Source of the DNA: Laburnicola sp. R22_1
Taxonomy: Eukaryota > Ascomycota > Dothideomycetes > Pleosporales > Didymosphaeriaceae
DNA length: 64,000 nt
Assembly (NCBI GenBank): GCA_014281115.1
Contig: JACONQ010000008.1
Coordinates: 2,728,001 to 2,792,000 of the forward strand
Direction of reading: 5' to 3'
Shown in pieces: positions 20,842 to 32,287 of the stretch. The translations under genes were made by a program, and so were the position numbers. Every line of letters starts with the position of its first letter. The stretch's first letter is position 1. The notes below the pieces were generated by a model, which saw nothing but the letters and a program-made list of their open reading frames with translations, ran no database searches and was not told where the DNA came from.

Positions 20842-22149
20842 ATGCCTCGCCTGCGGTCCCGCGCCAATCTAACAGCTCCCAGTGCTGCCCCCACCGCGTC
20901 TTCCTCTCGCCCAAGGCGTAACACAACCAACAAGGCCCCGCCGGCCGCCGTCATCCAGCGCTCCTCGCCCGAGGAGTCGCGCCAGTCGATCCACCTTACC
21001 GTCAAGGCTTCCCCAGGCAAGCTCCGCCAGGCCACCGGCGGCCGAACCTCGACAGCCGTCAGCTCCCGAAACATCGTCGCGGGGAAGCGCGCGTCACGCA
21101 GCAGCAGGGTGGTACGAGAGATAGACAGCGACGATGAGGAAGAGGACGAGCCCGACGATGCAGAGGAGGCAGACGCCATGGATGTCGACGATGACGATGA
21201 CGAAGAAGAAGACGAAGAAGAGGAAGAAGATGCTGAAGGCGAAGAAGACGACGATCTGGACGCTGAGGGCGACGAGGACGACGAGATGGAGCTGACGCCC
21301 GCCGCACGCATCGTTGTCCCAAGCAACACGAAACCACCAGTCAAGATCAACACCGCCCAAGACTCCGTAGAAGCCAAGGAGATGGCCCTGGACGACGATG
21401 ATGACGAAGAACTGTCAGAGCTGGATTCAGAGCTGGAAGGAGAAGACGAAGACGCCGAGGGCGAAGATGAGGATGCCGAGGGAGAGGACGACGATGAGAT
21501 AGGAATGCCCAACGATGATGGTGACGAAGAGATGGATAGTGACGGTGGTGGAGACTTCAGCCGCGATCAAACTCCGGATCTGAGCAAGATGACGCGACGG
21601 CAGCAGGCCATGGTCGTCCAAGGCGCCGACGAGACCCTCATTTCTTTATCGAATGGTACGTTATCCTACCGCCTCCTTTGCAGTCCATGCTAATCATTCA
21701 ATAAAGAGGCTCAAAAGAAGAAGCACCTGACTGCCGAAGAGATCACGTCGCGAAGGGCAGAAATGGCGCGCCGACGTAAGAACCTCAGCGAGAAGCGCAA
21801 TGAGGAGGAAAAGGTATGCACATCTTTTCATTTACTACTGAGTACGTGTATGATCGAGCTGCGCTGACTGTTGCAGGCCGACACGATCAATCGCCTTCTC
21901 AAAAAGCAGCCGCCGAAACGTGGACGGCGCGTCATCCAGGAAATCACCGAGTCCGGCCAAGAAGAGGAGCAGCCCGAGCCGGAGAAGGCCAATCCCTTCT
22001 TTGTACGCTACAAGCAGAATGCGAAAGGAACCACGCTGGCTATCCCGGAGGAATGGCTACAGGCTCCTGTGGGGAGTCTCTTCACCGGCACGCTCGCCCA
22101 GCCTTCACGGAAGCCCTTTAGTGGGCGCATGGTCGAGGAAGTTTCATAA
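20842..22149 (+). CDS. IES2: INO80 chromatin-remodelling complex subunit Ies2 (PAPA-1 domain)
   Basis: Predicted nuclear subunit that activates the INO80 remodeller. Exons 20842-21655, 21707-21813 and 21877-22149 give 397 residues with consistent phases (1, 0). The N-terminal ~140 residues are basic and disordered. Residues ~90-240 form a very acidic tract (runs of Asp/Glu encoded by GAC/GAA/GAG). The C-terminal PAPA-1-type domain is diagnostic: 'LTAEEITSRRAEMARRRKNL', then 'SEKRNEEEKADTINRLLKKQ', and after a short linker 'FVRYKQN' and 'LAIPEEWLQAPVG'. The start 'MPRLRSRAN' matches my expectation for filamentous-fungal homologues. An alternative spliced start at 20394 is possible (see the promoter entry). 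The large opposite-strand ORF here is a poly-Ser shadow of the acidic tract. Confidence 0.85.
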
Positions 22150-22944
22150 TTCGAATGCATCTACATGGTTGTCATCGTCAAATTAGCTAGCATTTATCGG
22201 AGTCTGGATCTACCATCAAATCGATATCCTGTCCGGATCGGTTTCTATGAATAAGGAGTTGTCGATAGATTTACCAAAGGCCGACTTAGCTCTAGGCGTG
22301 GTATTAGTCAGAGTCTGGATGGCCGGTCTTAGCATGATTGCATACAACTCTGCATGGGTTTCTTGGGAGGATGCTTTTTAGCTCCCATGCTGTAATATTA
22401 TCCCATTCATCTTCTATCTTGGTGTTATACTTCGGTACATGATAGCTGATTGCACCAGTCTCGGACTAGCTGTTGATCAATCCATTACTCTACGGACTAT
22501 AAACTATGGACTAGTACACATACCTACGATCAACGTAGCTGCGAGCTCTTAGCAGGGTTTCGACTTGTTTGTTTGGTGGATGCTTGGGTTTGTAAGTATG
22601 CTGTTTAAGATCTTGGGTTGCTGCTGAGGGGTACTGCGTCTGTGTACTGACTACGATGGACGGTGTGTGATAAGGCAATGCCGCCCTTCTACGCCAGACA
22701 CCCTTCTCTCTCACTATAAGTAACCACGCAAACAATCCTCCTTCACTTCATAATGGCGACCACCGCGTCAGATCTCGAGGTTACGGCCGTTCACGATACG
22801 GGGGTTTGCGAGATGCCGCCCTTCACTTCACCTTCACCTTCCTCAACGCCGGATCCCATATAATGAGCGTCTGCCCGTCCTCGCTCTCGCTCGTCACTCT
22901 TTTGCACGACTCCGTCGCAGTCTGCTCCGACAAGACCTGCAACG
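22150..22944. other. Intergenic region, no supported gene
   Basis: AT-richer DNA after the IES2 stop. The later part (22745-22940) is pyrimidine-rich and looks like the promoter and leader of the gene at 22945. I see no other feature. Confidence 0.6.
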
Positions 22945-24279
22945 ATGGCCATCTCAATCGAGCGACCCAGCACACCTCCTCCCTACGAGCTGCAGGCCAA
23001 CACCCAGCTCCTCACGCCGCCATCGACGGGAAGATTCGAGAAACGCGTCCGCTTCGCCGTCGCCGGTACACCCAGCAAGCGGCGTCTCAGGCTCCAGGAC
23101 ACGGAAGAAGCTGCCTTTGCAGGATATACCGATCTTCAAGACTCCAGCGACGAGAGCCAGGACATCTCCTCCGTCGCAGACGATGATGACGAGCTAGACC
23201 GTTCTCCCGCCTGCTCAGCACCTCACACCCCCGTGAGCCCCGACGCCGCCTCCGACGAGCACTTCAATCTCACCTCTTCTACCACCGAAGCCACGCTCCC
23301 CTCCCCACCCCCCATCACCACCCCCTTCCCCTTCACCTCCCTCCCCCTCTCGGTCCGCAAACAAATCTACGCCCTCCTCCTCACCACCCCCGGCGTCATC
23401 TGCACCCACCAAAACCACACGGCCTACCACACCTCCGAAAAAGCCTTCCTCTACACGCAACCCCACTTCCTCCTCCCCGGCATCGCCTACGCCCTCGCCC
23501 TCCGCCACGTCTCGGGCCCAAAAACGCACTTCGCGCGCCTCCCCCACACAAATGCCGCCATCCTCGCTGTAAACAGGGACATCTACACCGAAGCCAAGCC
23601 CATCCTCTACGGCGCTAATACCTTCGACATCGTGTGTCCGAGCCTGGAGCTGAGCCCGCCGCCGAACTTTGCGGTCCCGCTTTTTCCGCGTGGGTGTCAG
23701 CGGCTTGTGAGGTGCTTGAGTGTGAGGGTTAGGGCGGTGTATGCGTTGCGGTGGCTGGTGGGTGGGGGTGGGTATGGGGAGGTGAGGAGGGCGTATCGGG
23801 GGTTGGAGAGGTTGGTGGTGGTGTTTGAGATGGAGAGTGCGGGGCGGGGGGCGGGGAAGGCGCTTGCGAAGAGGGAGGGGGAGAGGTGGGTTGAGTATGG
23901 TGAGTTTTTATTCCCTGGTGGCGTTTTTGGGGGATGCTGTGTTGTTTTGTTTTGTGGGCTTGAGTGAGTGAGGACAGTGTGCTGATTTATATGTGTTATA
24001 GTTCGTCGTCTCCATACTATGCTTTCGACTACGCTCTTCCCTGCTACCACCGTCGACGCGGCAAAGAACACCATCCCCATCTGGATCGACCTCGTCGTCC
24101 TCTTCGATAACGAAGCCTACACCTCCTCCTCCACGGAGGACGCCGACCCGCGCACCATCACCCTCGAGACGCCCGGGAACATGAGTCCTACAGACGCAGC
24201 CGAGGAGAAGCTTCGAAGGTTCTATTTGAAGAGGGGCTTGCCTGAGGCGTTTGAGTTGTTCAAGAAGGGTGGAGCTTGA
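22945..24279 (+). CDS. Fungal-specific protein with DUF7730/2EXR-like domain
   Basis: Exons 22945-23899 and 24002-24279 (phase 1, 102-nt intron with GTGAGT donor) give 410 residues. Residues 1-125 are acidic and Ser/Pro-rich. The conserved part begins with 'FTSLPLSVRKQIYALLLTTP', the F-box-like 'LP.evR..IY..LL' opening seen in very large families of fungal proteins of unknown role, and continues through 'NAAILAVNRDIYTEAKPILYGANTF', their signature second motif. The C-terminal exon ends in a Lys-rich helix. Coding strand bias changes sharply at ~23690 from C-rich to G-rich without loss of frame. These proteins are often assumed to act as F-box-like adaptors, but that is unproven. The domain name is from pattern memory. 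Confidence 0.75.
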
Positions 24280-25199
24280 GTTGGGTAGTCGGTCTTCTTT
24301 TCACGACGGACTAACGATCACTCGCCTTCTGCGGGGAGTTTGAAGGCGTGATGGCGAATCGGATCGGCGCACTGGAGTATGCGTAGCAGGTTTTTCTCAC
24401 TGCAATCTCTGCTCTACACCGACGCTTCGATACCGCCGTCTCATCCAGGCTACTGATCGATCACTGCCCTGCGGCCTTTTCCCTTTCTTTCCTTCTTTTC
24501 TTTCTCTTACACCCCCGGATCCAACAATAGACGCGCAGCAACAACTATATGGTCGCTGGTATATTCCAATCTCCTCGCTTGCCTAGCGGACCGCAACACT
24601 GATACCACCAACCAACCCTTCCATTCCCTTCCCCCCAAAACAGTATCCAGCCCGCTACTATAGACAAAGCAATCTCATGCTGGAACAGTGGAGGTTCGAC
24701 ATCGCCTTCGTCGCTCGAACGTCCTTTTTCAAACGGCATTCCGCTTGACTGTTGGGTGGAGATCTTTTTCTATATCCTGCAATTTATTCTGGATTGTTTT
24801 TCACACCTGGTTACTCATGTACATGGTTTGAAGCAAAGAGTGGAATCATGCCGGGATGGCATTTCTCTGCAACGTAACAAAGCGTGAAGGGTTGGAGTAA
24901 GCTAGCAGATAGCAATGTGAATCATACTATGACGGGCGGTGTTCGAGCTCATCAGTGATATTTTGTCCCCAGTTCCCATGTATCCATGGCAGGAGCCAGT
25001 AGCACGGTGATGCATGTGAGTAGCAACGAGTGAACAAGAGGCACATCACCTGAAATTGAAGAACCCATGATTCATAGACTCGTGGTATCTAGAAGCGGCA
25101 CACTCGTGCCATATCCATTCGGAGCACTATGCAGACCAGATACGTGAATAAACCATTTTGACCGGACCGATGCACCGAATAATCCCCAAACACAACCTT
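24280..25199. other. Convergent intergenic region, no supported gene
   Basis: Lies between the stops of the gene at 22945-24279 and RPS8. It contains T/C-rich stretches (24475-24520) and no ORF with protein-like composition. Confidence 0.6.
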
Positions 25200-25904
25200 C
25201 TACTTCCTGAGGTGACGCTGGTAGAAAGCAAGCTCCTCGCCCTCGAGGATGTAACCGTCGCAACGGCCGCTCTGGCCGGGGCGGGAAGCCACTACGGCGA
25301 AGACACGACCGGCCTCGAACTGCCTCTCAAGAGCGCTCTCGACCTTGCCGGACGCCTTGTAGCGCTCGGCCTGCTTCTTCTGGATACTGTTGGACTTCTT
25401 CTCCTCCTCCTTCTCGCCGGCCTTAGCCTGTCGCTTACGGCCGAGCTGCTGGCCGTAGTGTGCCTCGAACCACTGTCGGAAAGGAGCGGCATCGATCTGT
25501 ACGACGGCGGACTTGGTGAGGGTGTTGGTGCGAACGAGCTCGTTGTTGGAGGGGTGATAGACGACACCGATCACACGGGTCTTCTTGGCGACGCCCTCAG
25601 AGCCCCATGAGAAGTTGCCGGAGTCGAGACGCAGAGCACGGAACTTGCGGTTGCCGCCACGGGTGCGGACAAGATGGATACGCTTAGCGCCAATACGAGT
25701 ATTGGCGGGTTGGCGACCCTTCTCGAAAGCCCTGCAGTCATGTCAGACATGACTTTAGAAGCGATCGGGTTATGCATTACCTCTTCTTGCGGTAGAATGC
25801 GCGCTTCGCACCGGACGCGGAGCGCTTGTGACGGGAGTCGCGAGAGATACTGAGAGAGGTTAGCTGCTGTGGTAGAAAGAGTGTGGACAGTATAGATACC
25901 CCAT
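25200..25904 (-). CDS. RPS8: 40S ribosomal protein S8 (eS8)
   Basis: Cytosolic small-subunit ribosomal protein. Exons on the minus strand are 25904-25900, 25849-25781 and 25731-25200, giving 201 residues, the usual length for eS8. The protein reads [18 protein letters not shown], then '[21 protein letters not shown]', '[16 protein letters not shown]', and ends in '[18 protein letters not shown]', all hallmark eS8 sequence. The first coding exon is only five bases (ATGGG); the second glycine codon is completed across the intron. Such early introns near the start codon are common in fungal ribosomal-protein genes and often affect expression. Phases (2, 2) agree. It is followed by the convergent gene at 22945-24279. 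Confidence 0.96.
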
Positions 25905-26523
25905 GATCGCGGTAGTTCAGAAGGTGCTGCACACAAAGTTAGCCCGAGCCCATGATTGCAATGCAGTGCACTGTGCTTCGACGATTCGTCATTGTCGTGC
26001 CAATATCCCTTGTCTCCCTTCGCAACCATGCAACATGTAGAGGTCTGACGAAATTCGTGATGTCGAATTCGGAGGTCTCTGCACGGTCGCGTGCGGGCAA
26101 GTGGGCGTATTGACGTAGGTTCGATGAATCGTAGGAATCGAGTGTGCGAGATGACGAGTATCCAGGCGATTGAGAACGTACCTAATGCCGTGCCTTCTGT
26201 TGCAATCGGTTGTCGTCGGTGGGGTCTTGTCGAAGTGGAAGATTGAAGCGTGTGTGGAATTTCAAAATGCCCTCGCTTAGCTTCGAAGCGCTAACGATTC
26301 TTGGCGTATGGTCCGTGCGCCCTGTTTGCCAGAGCAGCCTGACAGACTACTAGTGACAGCCGCATATAATCAATCAGTTCTTTTAACGAGAATAGTGAGA
26401 ACATTATTTCAGAATATCCTTCTAGGATTAATTAACTACTTGAACAAGAGGATGGTATATATTTAAGCACAACGCCAACACCAATACCCCATTATGTACC
26501 TCCACTCTATCAATGTTCCTTCC
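25905..26523. promoter_or_regulatory. RPS8 promoter region and bglE-like 3' flank
   Basis: The 619 bases hold the promoter of RPS8 (minus strand) and the 3' flank of the GH3 gene upstream of it on the same strand. A 5'-leader intron is possible before the RPS8 start. I see no additional gene. Confidence 0.5.
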
Positions 26524-29500
26524 TTACCAAGTCTCCTTCAACGGCAAATCCCTACTCGAAAACCCTACTGATAACTCAAACTCACCCTCCACCGGCAACA
26601 CCCAATTCTGCCTCCTTACATCCCAGTAACTCAGATCCTTCCTCGTCAATTCAAACTTAACCGTCTGCCTATTCGCTCTCTCATTGACACTCCTTCCGTG
26701 TCCTTGCTCCGCCTCAATCGTCAATTTCTCGAATCCGCGCAGCACACGCACAGGGAAATCAACTGCTTCACCCGTCTCAGGGTCCTTGTAGTTCTTGGGA
26801 AACGAGACGTAGAGCTGGACTACGGTGGAGCCATCCACAGGGCCGGTGTTGGTCACGGTTGCAGTGACAGAAATGAGTGGCGTGTACAGGTCGGGATTGC
26901 CGCCGGGGCCACCGCCGGCTTCGCTGAGCGGCGATTGGAGCTGGGAGACCAAAATCCCCGAGTTCTGGATGTCATCTATTTGTTCGAGATACGGGTAGAT
27001 GTACTTTTCCACTTTGTGGAAGCCTTCGGGGAAGAGAGCTGACTTGGCGTCTGGAATGTCGGTGGGATAGGTGGGTGGTTCGATGCCAGATGGCCGGGGT
27101 GCCGGGAGGGGTGTCTTGGTTTCATGGCTGGAGACGAGGAGGGAGGAGAGATGGAAATTGGTGTAGGATAAGCCGTATCCAAATTCGTAGCGTGGAGTGA
27201 TGTTGTGCTTATCAAAGTAGCGGTAGTCGATGTAGAGACCTTCCGAGAAGTTCTGTTGAGGGGAGAGGGCTTCGAAGGGGTTGGGCAGGTATTTGATCTT
27301 GCTGCCTGGCCCGTAGTCCTCTTCCTTCTTGGCGATCGTGTATGGGAGACGCCCTGAGGGATTTGTATCGCCGAACAATATATCTGCAAGCGCGTTACCA
27401 GACTCTTGGCCTGGTAGATTGGCGAGGAGAACAGCTTTCACGTTAGGCAGCTCAATGAACTTCTCCAATATTACAGGGCCAACGGAGTGGATTACGACAA
27501 CTACGTCGCCATCACCCTTTCCGCAGCCTTTGGCGACATCCTGAATGAGTCTATCGCCGTTCTTTTGAAGATTTAGATTGTTACGGTCGCCACGAACATC
27601 TATGTCATGTCAGCGCTCTGCTCATGTTCATTGAGGATGGCTATAAACATACCGGACCACTTCTGGTACCCCTCACCGGCATCCGCATTAGCAAACACGA
27701 TACAAAGGTCTTGATCCTCAAGGATCTGCTTTTCTTTAGGAAGAGTGTTTTCAGGCCAATCCGTGACGTAGACCGAACCGTTTTTGAAGGCCTTGCGAAT
27801 CGCAGATAGAGGCTCGACGAGATACGGATAGTCGGCAGCACCGCTGCCCCATCCTGAGGCAAGTGTGCCGTCGTTGCAGCTCTGATCAGGGCAATTGTTG
27901 ATACCATCGCGACTAAGACGCGCGTCTTCACCAAAAATACCAACGCGGTATTTCGTGTTTTTACCGGCCTTCTGGTCTTTTTTCCATCCGTTGCGACTGA
28001 GAGGCAATACATTGTCTTCGTTCTTCACAAGAACGGTTCCTTCAGCGGCGACCTTGCGGACCAGATTGCCGTGGAAGTCGTCACCCTCTCCTTGCGCATT
28101 GACGAACTTATTCACAACTCCCTTAGTATCATCAGATGGACTTCCTTCATGTATCTTGCCAACCTCGTCATTGGTCCAGGAAGAGAAATTAGGTCCACCA
28201 TCACCGTCGGGTGGTGGGAGCGGCCATTCGTCTTGTCCCACTTGGTACCAGGCTGCAACAATGCGAGTAGTCATGTCATCCACGCGATCAATGGGCACAC
28301 TGCCGTTCAAGATGGATTTCGTGAGCTCAGGGCCCCACAAACTCTTTCCTTCGGCCCATCTGAGCCCATCTCCTGGCATCGACATGTCTAAGCCAGCAAG
28401 AGCAGCTGCAACACCTGATCGCTGGGCGAGCCAGTCGCTCTGGATGAAGCCTTGGAAGCCAAGCTCATCTTTGAGAATACCGTTCATGAGCTTGCTATTC
28501 TGACATGCGTAACTGCCGTTGACCTGTGATAGGTTAATACTCCGAATCATCTGTCAAACAACCAATACATATACTACTGACCTGGTTGTACGAGCACATA
28601 ACAGAGCCCACACCAGCCTTTACTGACTCGGCGAAAGGCCAGACATAGACCTCATGCAACGTCCGATCATCGATATTGCTCAAAAGAGCGTTCGGGATGC
28701 CCCACTCCCACGCTTGCCGGAAGTGTTCCTGTTCATTTGCCACGTAATGTTTCGCCGTGGCTATAACACCCTCGTCTTGAATGCCCTTGATGGTCTGCGC
28801 AGCCGCGATACCCTGCAGCACCGGATCCGATCCGAAGCCTTCCCAATTACGACCTCCAGCTGGCATACGTCCGAGAGGACCCATCGAAGGCCCAAGCAGC
28901 ACATTGACGCCTTTCAGACGCGCCTCTTGCCCATGTGCCTTCCCCCGAAGGTACATTAATTCCTTGTTCCAGGTCGCGCCCACCGTGATGCCAGCCGGGA
29001 AGGTGGTGATATTGTCCGCAAACCGTATACCCAGCGGGCCATCTTGTAGACACAGCGACGGGAACTTCAGGCGTCGTACAGGGCCTGTGTTACCCACGCA
29101 CATTCCCATACTCCACCCCACCCCGGTTGTTATGTTGACCTTTTCCACCAACGTCATCTGCTTGACCATGTCGGCAGCCTTCTTGTAGCTCTCCTCCCAC
29201 GCAGCGTCCGCTCCGCCTTTCGGTGAGGGGTACCACGGCGGGCTCATACCATCCTTGCTCATCGTCTTCTTGTACGCCCACAACCCTCCTGCGGTAAACA
29301 ACAAAATGATCGACGTGACAAAGATCAGAAGCCAGCAACACCACTGCCGTATGCCACACCTCCGCGCCGCCCTAGATCTCTGCTGTCCAAATTCGGCCTC
29401 TTTCTTAAACGACGGTTTGCGCGTCCGTAGATCACCCGTACTCTTTTTGCGTTTCAACGTGCCCGCATCGTAGTTGAGAGGATCGTACTCCTCCAAATCC

Positions 29501-29616
29501 TCGTAGGAAGAAGCATTCGAATCGAAAGAGAGCCGCGTAGGGCTTTGGTCGTCGACGGGAGCATCGATCTTTGAGTATTTGCCCCTGCGGAGCTCGTGAG
29601 ACTCTATCGGAGCCAT
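26524..29616 (-). CDS. GH3 beta-glucosidase with N-terminal membrane anchor (BglE-like)
   Basis: Glycoside hydrolase family 3 enzyme that releases glucose from beta-glucosides. Exons 29616-28582, 28523-27653 and 27599-26524 (phases 0, 1) give 993 residues. The N-terminal ~90 residues are charged and cytosolic-like, followed by one membrane helix (~92-114), predicting a type II membrane protein as in the Aspergillus BglE subgroup. The (beta/alpha)8 domain includes 'GPLGIRFADN', 'ATAKHYVANEQE' and the nucleophile motif 'GFIQSDW' (Asp375). The second domain carries 'VLVKNEDNVLPL' and 'GDGDVVVVIHSVGPV'; 'ADILFGDTNPSGRLPYT' and 'YEFGYGLSYTNF' lead into a fibronectin-III-like C-terminus. No truncation seen. 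Because of the anchor it is more likely surface-retained than secreted (inference). Confidence 0.92.
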
Positions 29617-30123
29617 GGTCTGGAGGGATGAGAAGTAAAGAGCGAGGTGAGGGAGGCTTGCGCGTAGAGAAGGTTGGATATTGAAACGACAGCAGCGCGA
29701 GGCCCTAAAACATATACTAGCGGCAAGGCATCGAGGTGTTTGATGTCACCGGTTGCAATTATGTTACAACCGGGGCCGTTTGTAACGAACGGCAGAAGAG
29801 GAAACGCAGAGGAGCGGCACGCGGGACGGTGTCACACAGAACAGTCGTGGCAGCGAAGTTCACGATCGAGGCTAGAGATGACACCCCTGGCGCGCCGAAC
29901 CCCAGGCTGGCGCCACTTCCGCTCCCCCACCACTGAGCTTGGCCCTAGTTCCACACATCACAAACAACATTCACAGTGATTTGAAAAGTCTACACGAACG
30001 CCCACATGACGTGAAGAGTTCGCATTTCATCGTGAGACAGAACGTTTTCCGACAAGGCCTAAACGCCCTCTAAGGCTGATATACACAAACAGATAATTCG
30101 CTTTTCCAAAACGTGACTACAAT
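29617..30123. promoter_or_regulatory. Promoter region of the GH3 gene
   Basis: The 507 bases between the GH3 start codon (minus strand) and the mcsA stop codon. The sequence includes a GCGCCACTTCCGCTCCCCCAC segment (29910-29930) of the CYCCRS type that carbon-catabolite repressors of the CreA family can bind; this is inference only. Confidence 0.4.
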
Positions 30124-31758
30124 CTAGGTATTAACCTGCTTCAGGATGCCCTCAAGGTTGATGCTCTTGGGGCGCTCGATGGGCAGACCTAATGCCCTGT
30201 CCCAGATGAGTTGTGCAAGAGGGCCGAGGCCACGGCTAACACCAAAGGTGGCGGTGTAGTACAGCGTCTCGCGGAAGCCGTAGTGGTGGAAGAGGACACC
30301 GGACGAGGAGTCGACGTTAGGGAACGGGTTCTTGGTCTGTTTTCACTGGTCAGCATCCTTTCAGCAAGAATTGATGGGCTGCGTACCTTGCCGTGCTCGG
30401 TGAGGACGCCCGGCGCGACCTCAGAGTTCTTCTTCACGAGCTGATAGACAGGGTTGTTTGCAATATCTTTCCGCGCGTTCGCAAAGTCCATCAAGGCCTC
30501 AAATCGCGGATCAGGCTTCCTCAGCACGGCGTGGCCGTATCCCGGGATAACGCGCCCGGACTTGAGGACACTCCAGAGGAAATTTTTCACGTCGCTCTCG
30601 GTAAAGTTGTTACCGACCTGCTTCTGCATGTCCAAGATGAAGCGAAGCACCTCCTGCGCAGCCAAACCGTGGAGAGGTCCAGCGAGTCCCTGGAGGCCAG
30701 CACTATATGAGAGGAAGGGGTCGCTAAGGGCGCTGCCGACCAGATGAGTGGCGTGAGCAGAGACATTGCCTCCCTCGTGGTCACCATGGAGGGCGAGGTA
30801 TAGACGGAGAAGGTCCTGGAACCCCTCGTTCTCCTTTCCAGACTTTCCCAGCATGGCAGCAAAGTTATATGACCAATCCTGATTGAGGTCGACCTCAGCA
30901 GGCAGCGCGCCTCCACCACGGTAAGCGTTCTGGTAGATCTTGGCGGCGATGGTGGGCAGTTTTGCAAGTAAGCTAATGCAGTCGTCGAAAGTCGGCTCCC
31001 AATAGTCGGCCTTGTTGATGCCCTTCTCGTAGGCTTTCGCGAATTTCGACTCGTAGTTCAGCGCCGAGACAGCGCAGGCAAATTGTGTCATGGGGTGAAG
31101 GTCCTTCGGGAAGTCGTCAAGCATCTTTTCCACGAACTTGGGGATACCAGCTTTCTCGGCAAGCTCTCGTGAGAGTACACGAGTCTGTGAGACTGACGGG
31201 ACCTCGCCAGTGAGCAGAAGCCAAAACATAGCTTCAGGGAGCATTTCAGTGCCGGAGGTGCCCTTGGGGAGCACCTTCTGGCAGTCCTTGATCGTTTTGC
31301 CATGAAACCGGATACCCTCATTGGCATCAAGCACTGAGCCTTCCCAGACCATAGCCTTGAGTCCTCTTCAGACACGTTAGAGTCGTAGGCGAGTGAACTT
31401 CATCAGCATGCGCACCTCATTCCACCCAAGGTGTTTTCCACCTTGACGTCTCCGAGCTTCTTGTCGCCATGGGCTTTGACCTTCTTTAGCAGCTCGCGCT
31501 TAGCAGGCAAAACCTTCTTGAAAGTTTCCTTGAGATCCGGCTCAGAGGACGACGAATAGCTGCATGATTGCACTGTTGGTAGGATCCGTTAGCCAGGACA
31601 GCATGTGCTGGCGGGGTCAATTGCATACCAGAAGCAAAAGGACGAGCCACCGAGGGCTACAAAAGCTCCAGTCAGCTTCCATCGACCGAATTGATCCCCA
31701 TGGAGCTCACCTTGATAGCTCGCAGAGCTCTGGAGGCTGTGCGTGCGCTCAACGCCAT
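30124..31758 (-). CDS. mcsA: 2-methylcitrate synthase, mitochondrial
   Basis: Condenses propionyl-CoA (and acetyl-CoA) with oxaloacetate in the mitochondrial methylcitrate cycle. Exons 31758-31711, 31656-31629, 31572-31416, 31365-30387 and 30336-30124 give 474 residues, phases 0/1/2/0. The N-terminus is a mitochondrial presequence ([16 protein letters not shown]). Catalytic residues by family alignment are His310 (GPLHGLA), His356 (PGYGHAV) and Asp413 (PNVDSSSG). I call it methylcitrate rather than citrate synthase because of the fungal McsA-type sequence: '[20 protein letters not shown]', '[13 protein letters not shown]' (CitA has a different hexapeptide there) and 'RKPDPRF' (CitA: RKTDPR). 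The divergent neighbour supports this, being the next-but-one enzyme of the same cycle. The remaining doubt is between the two paralogues, not the family. Confidence 0.88.
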
Positions 31759-32287
31759 AGCTATAGTTCAGTGAGGGGTAGACGGCAAGGATGTTTGTGG
31801 TCGGGAAATGCAGCCTTCAGCCCAGACAGACAAGCAGCGAAAATGGCCAACTCGCGTATGAGCAGAAGCAGTTATAAGGAAACGCGGTAAAGGATTTGGC
31901 GGCAACGCTCGGCGTTCAGCTTTCACGAAGCCCTGATGGTCCCGCTGATGCGGCGGGCAAGGTGAGCTACCCCTCGGCAAAGCACGGAAACGGTTTAGTG
32001 GGCATGGCTACCCTCGGCCCGCTCTTCGCATGCGTGGAGAAAGTTATCCCTCGTAGGACATCGTGGAGAGATCGCGTCCTCTGACGCGCTCCAACACTGA
32101 ACATTGCCTCTCCGCTGCGAAGATACTCCTGTGGGTTGGACCGAACGAGCCGTCTGAGTGTGATTGGGAGAGCACAACCCCCACGAGAAGAGCTTTGACA
32201 AGAGTTTACCCGGAAGTCGCCGCCGAACAAGCTCTAAGAAAGTGTAGAAGCACGCTTTCTCATTACTCTCGTTGTAGGCCTCTCGCA
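31759..32287. promoter_or_regulatory. Shared divergent promoter of mcsA and mclA
   Basis: The 529 bases between the two start codons. Visible candidate elements are an inverted CCAAT box (ATTGG, 32163-32167) and a CCCCAC (CreA-type SYGGRG on the other strand) at about 32179-32184. Co-regulation by propionate-generating carbon sources would be expected for methylcitrate genes, but the sites themselves are only matches by eye. Confidence 0.55.

Noticed and set aside
20418..21512. Long minus-strand ORF of 364 codons, Ser-rich
   Set aside because: It is the antisense shadow of the GAC/GAA-rich acidic tract of IES2. The plus strand carries the conserved PAPA-1 domain and intron phases.
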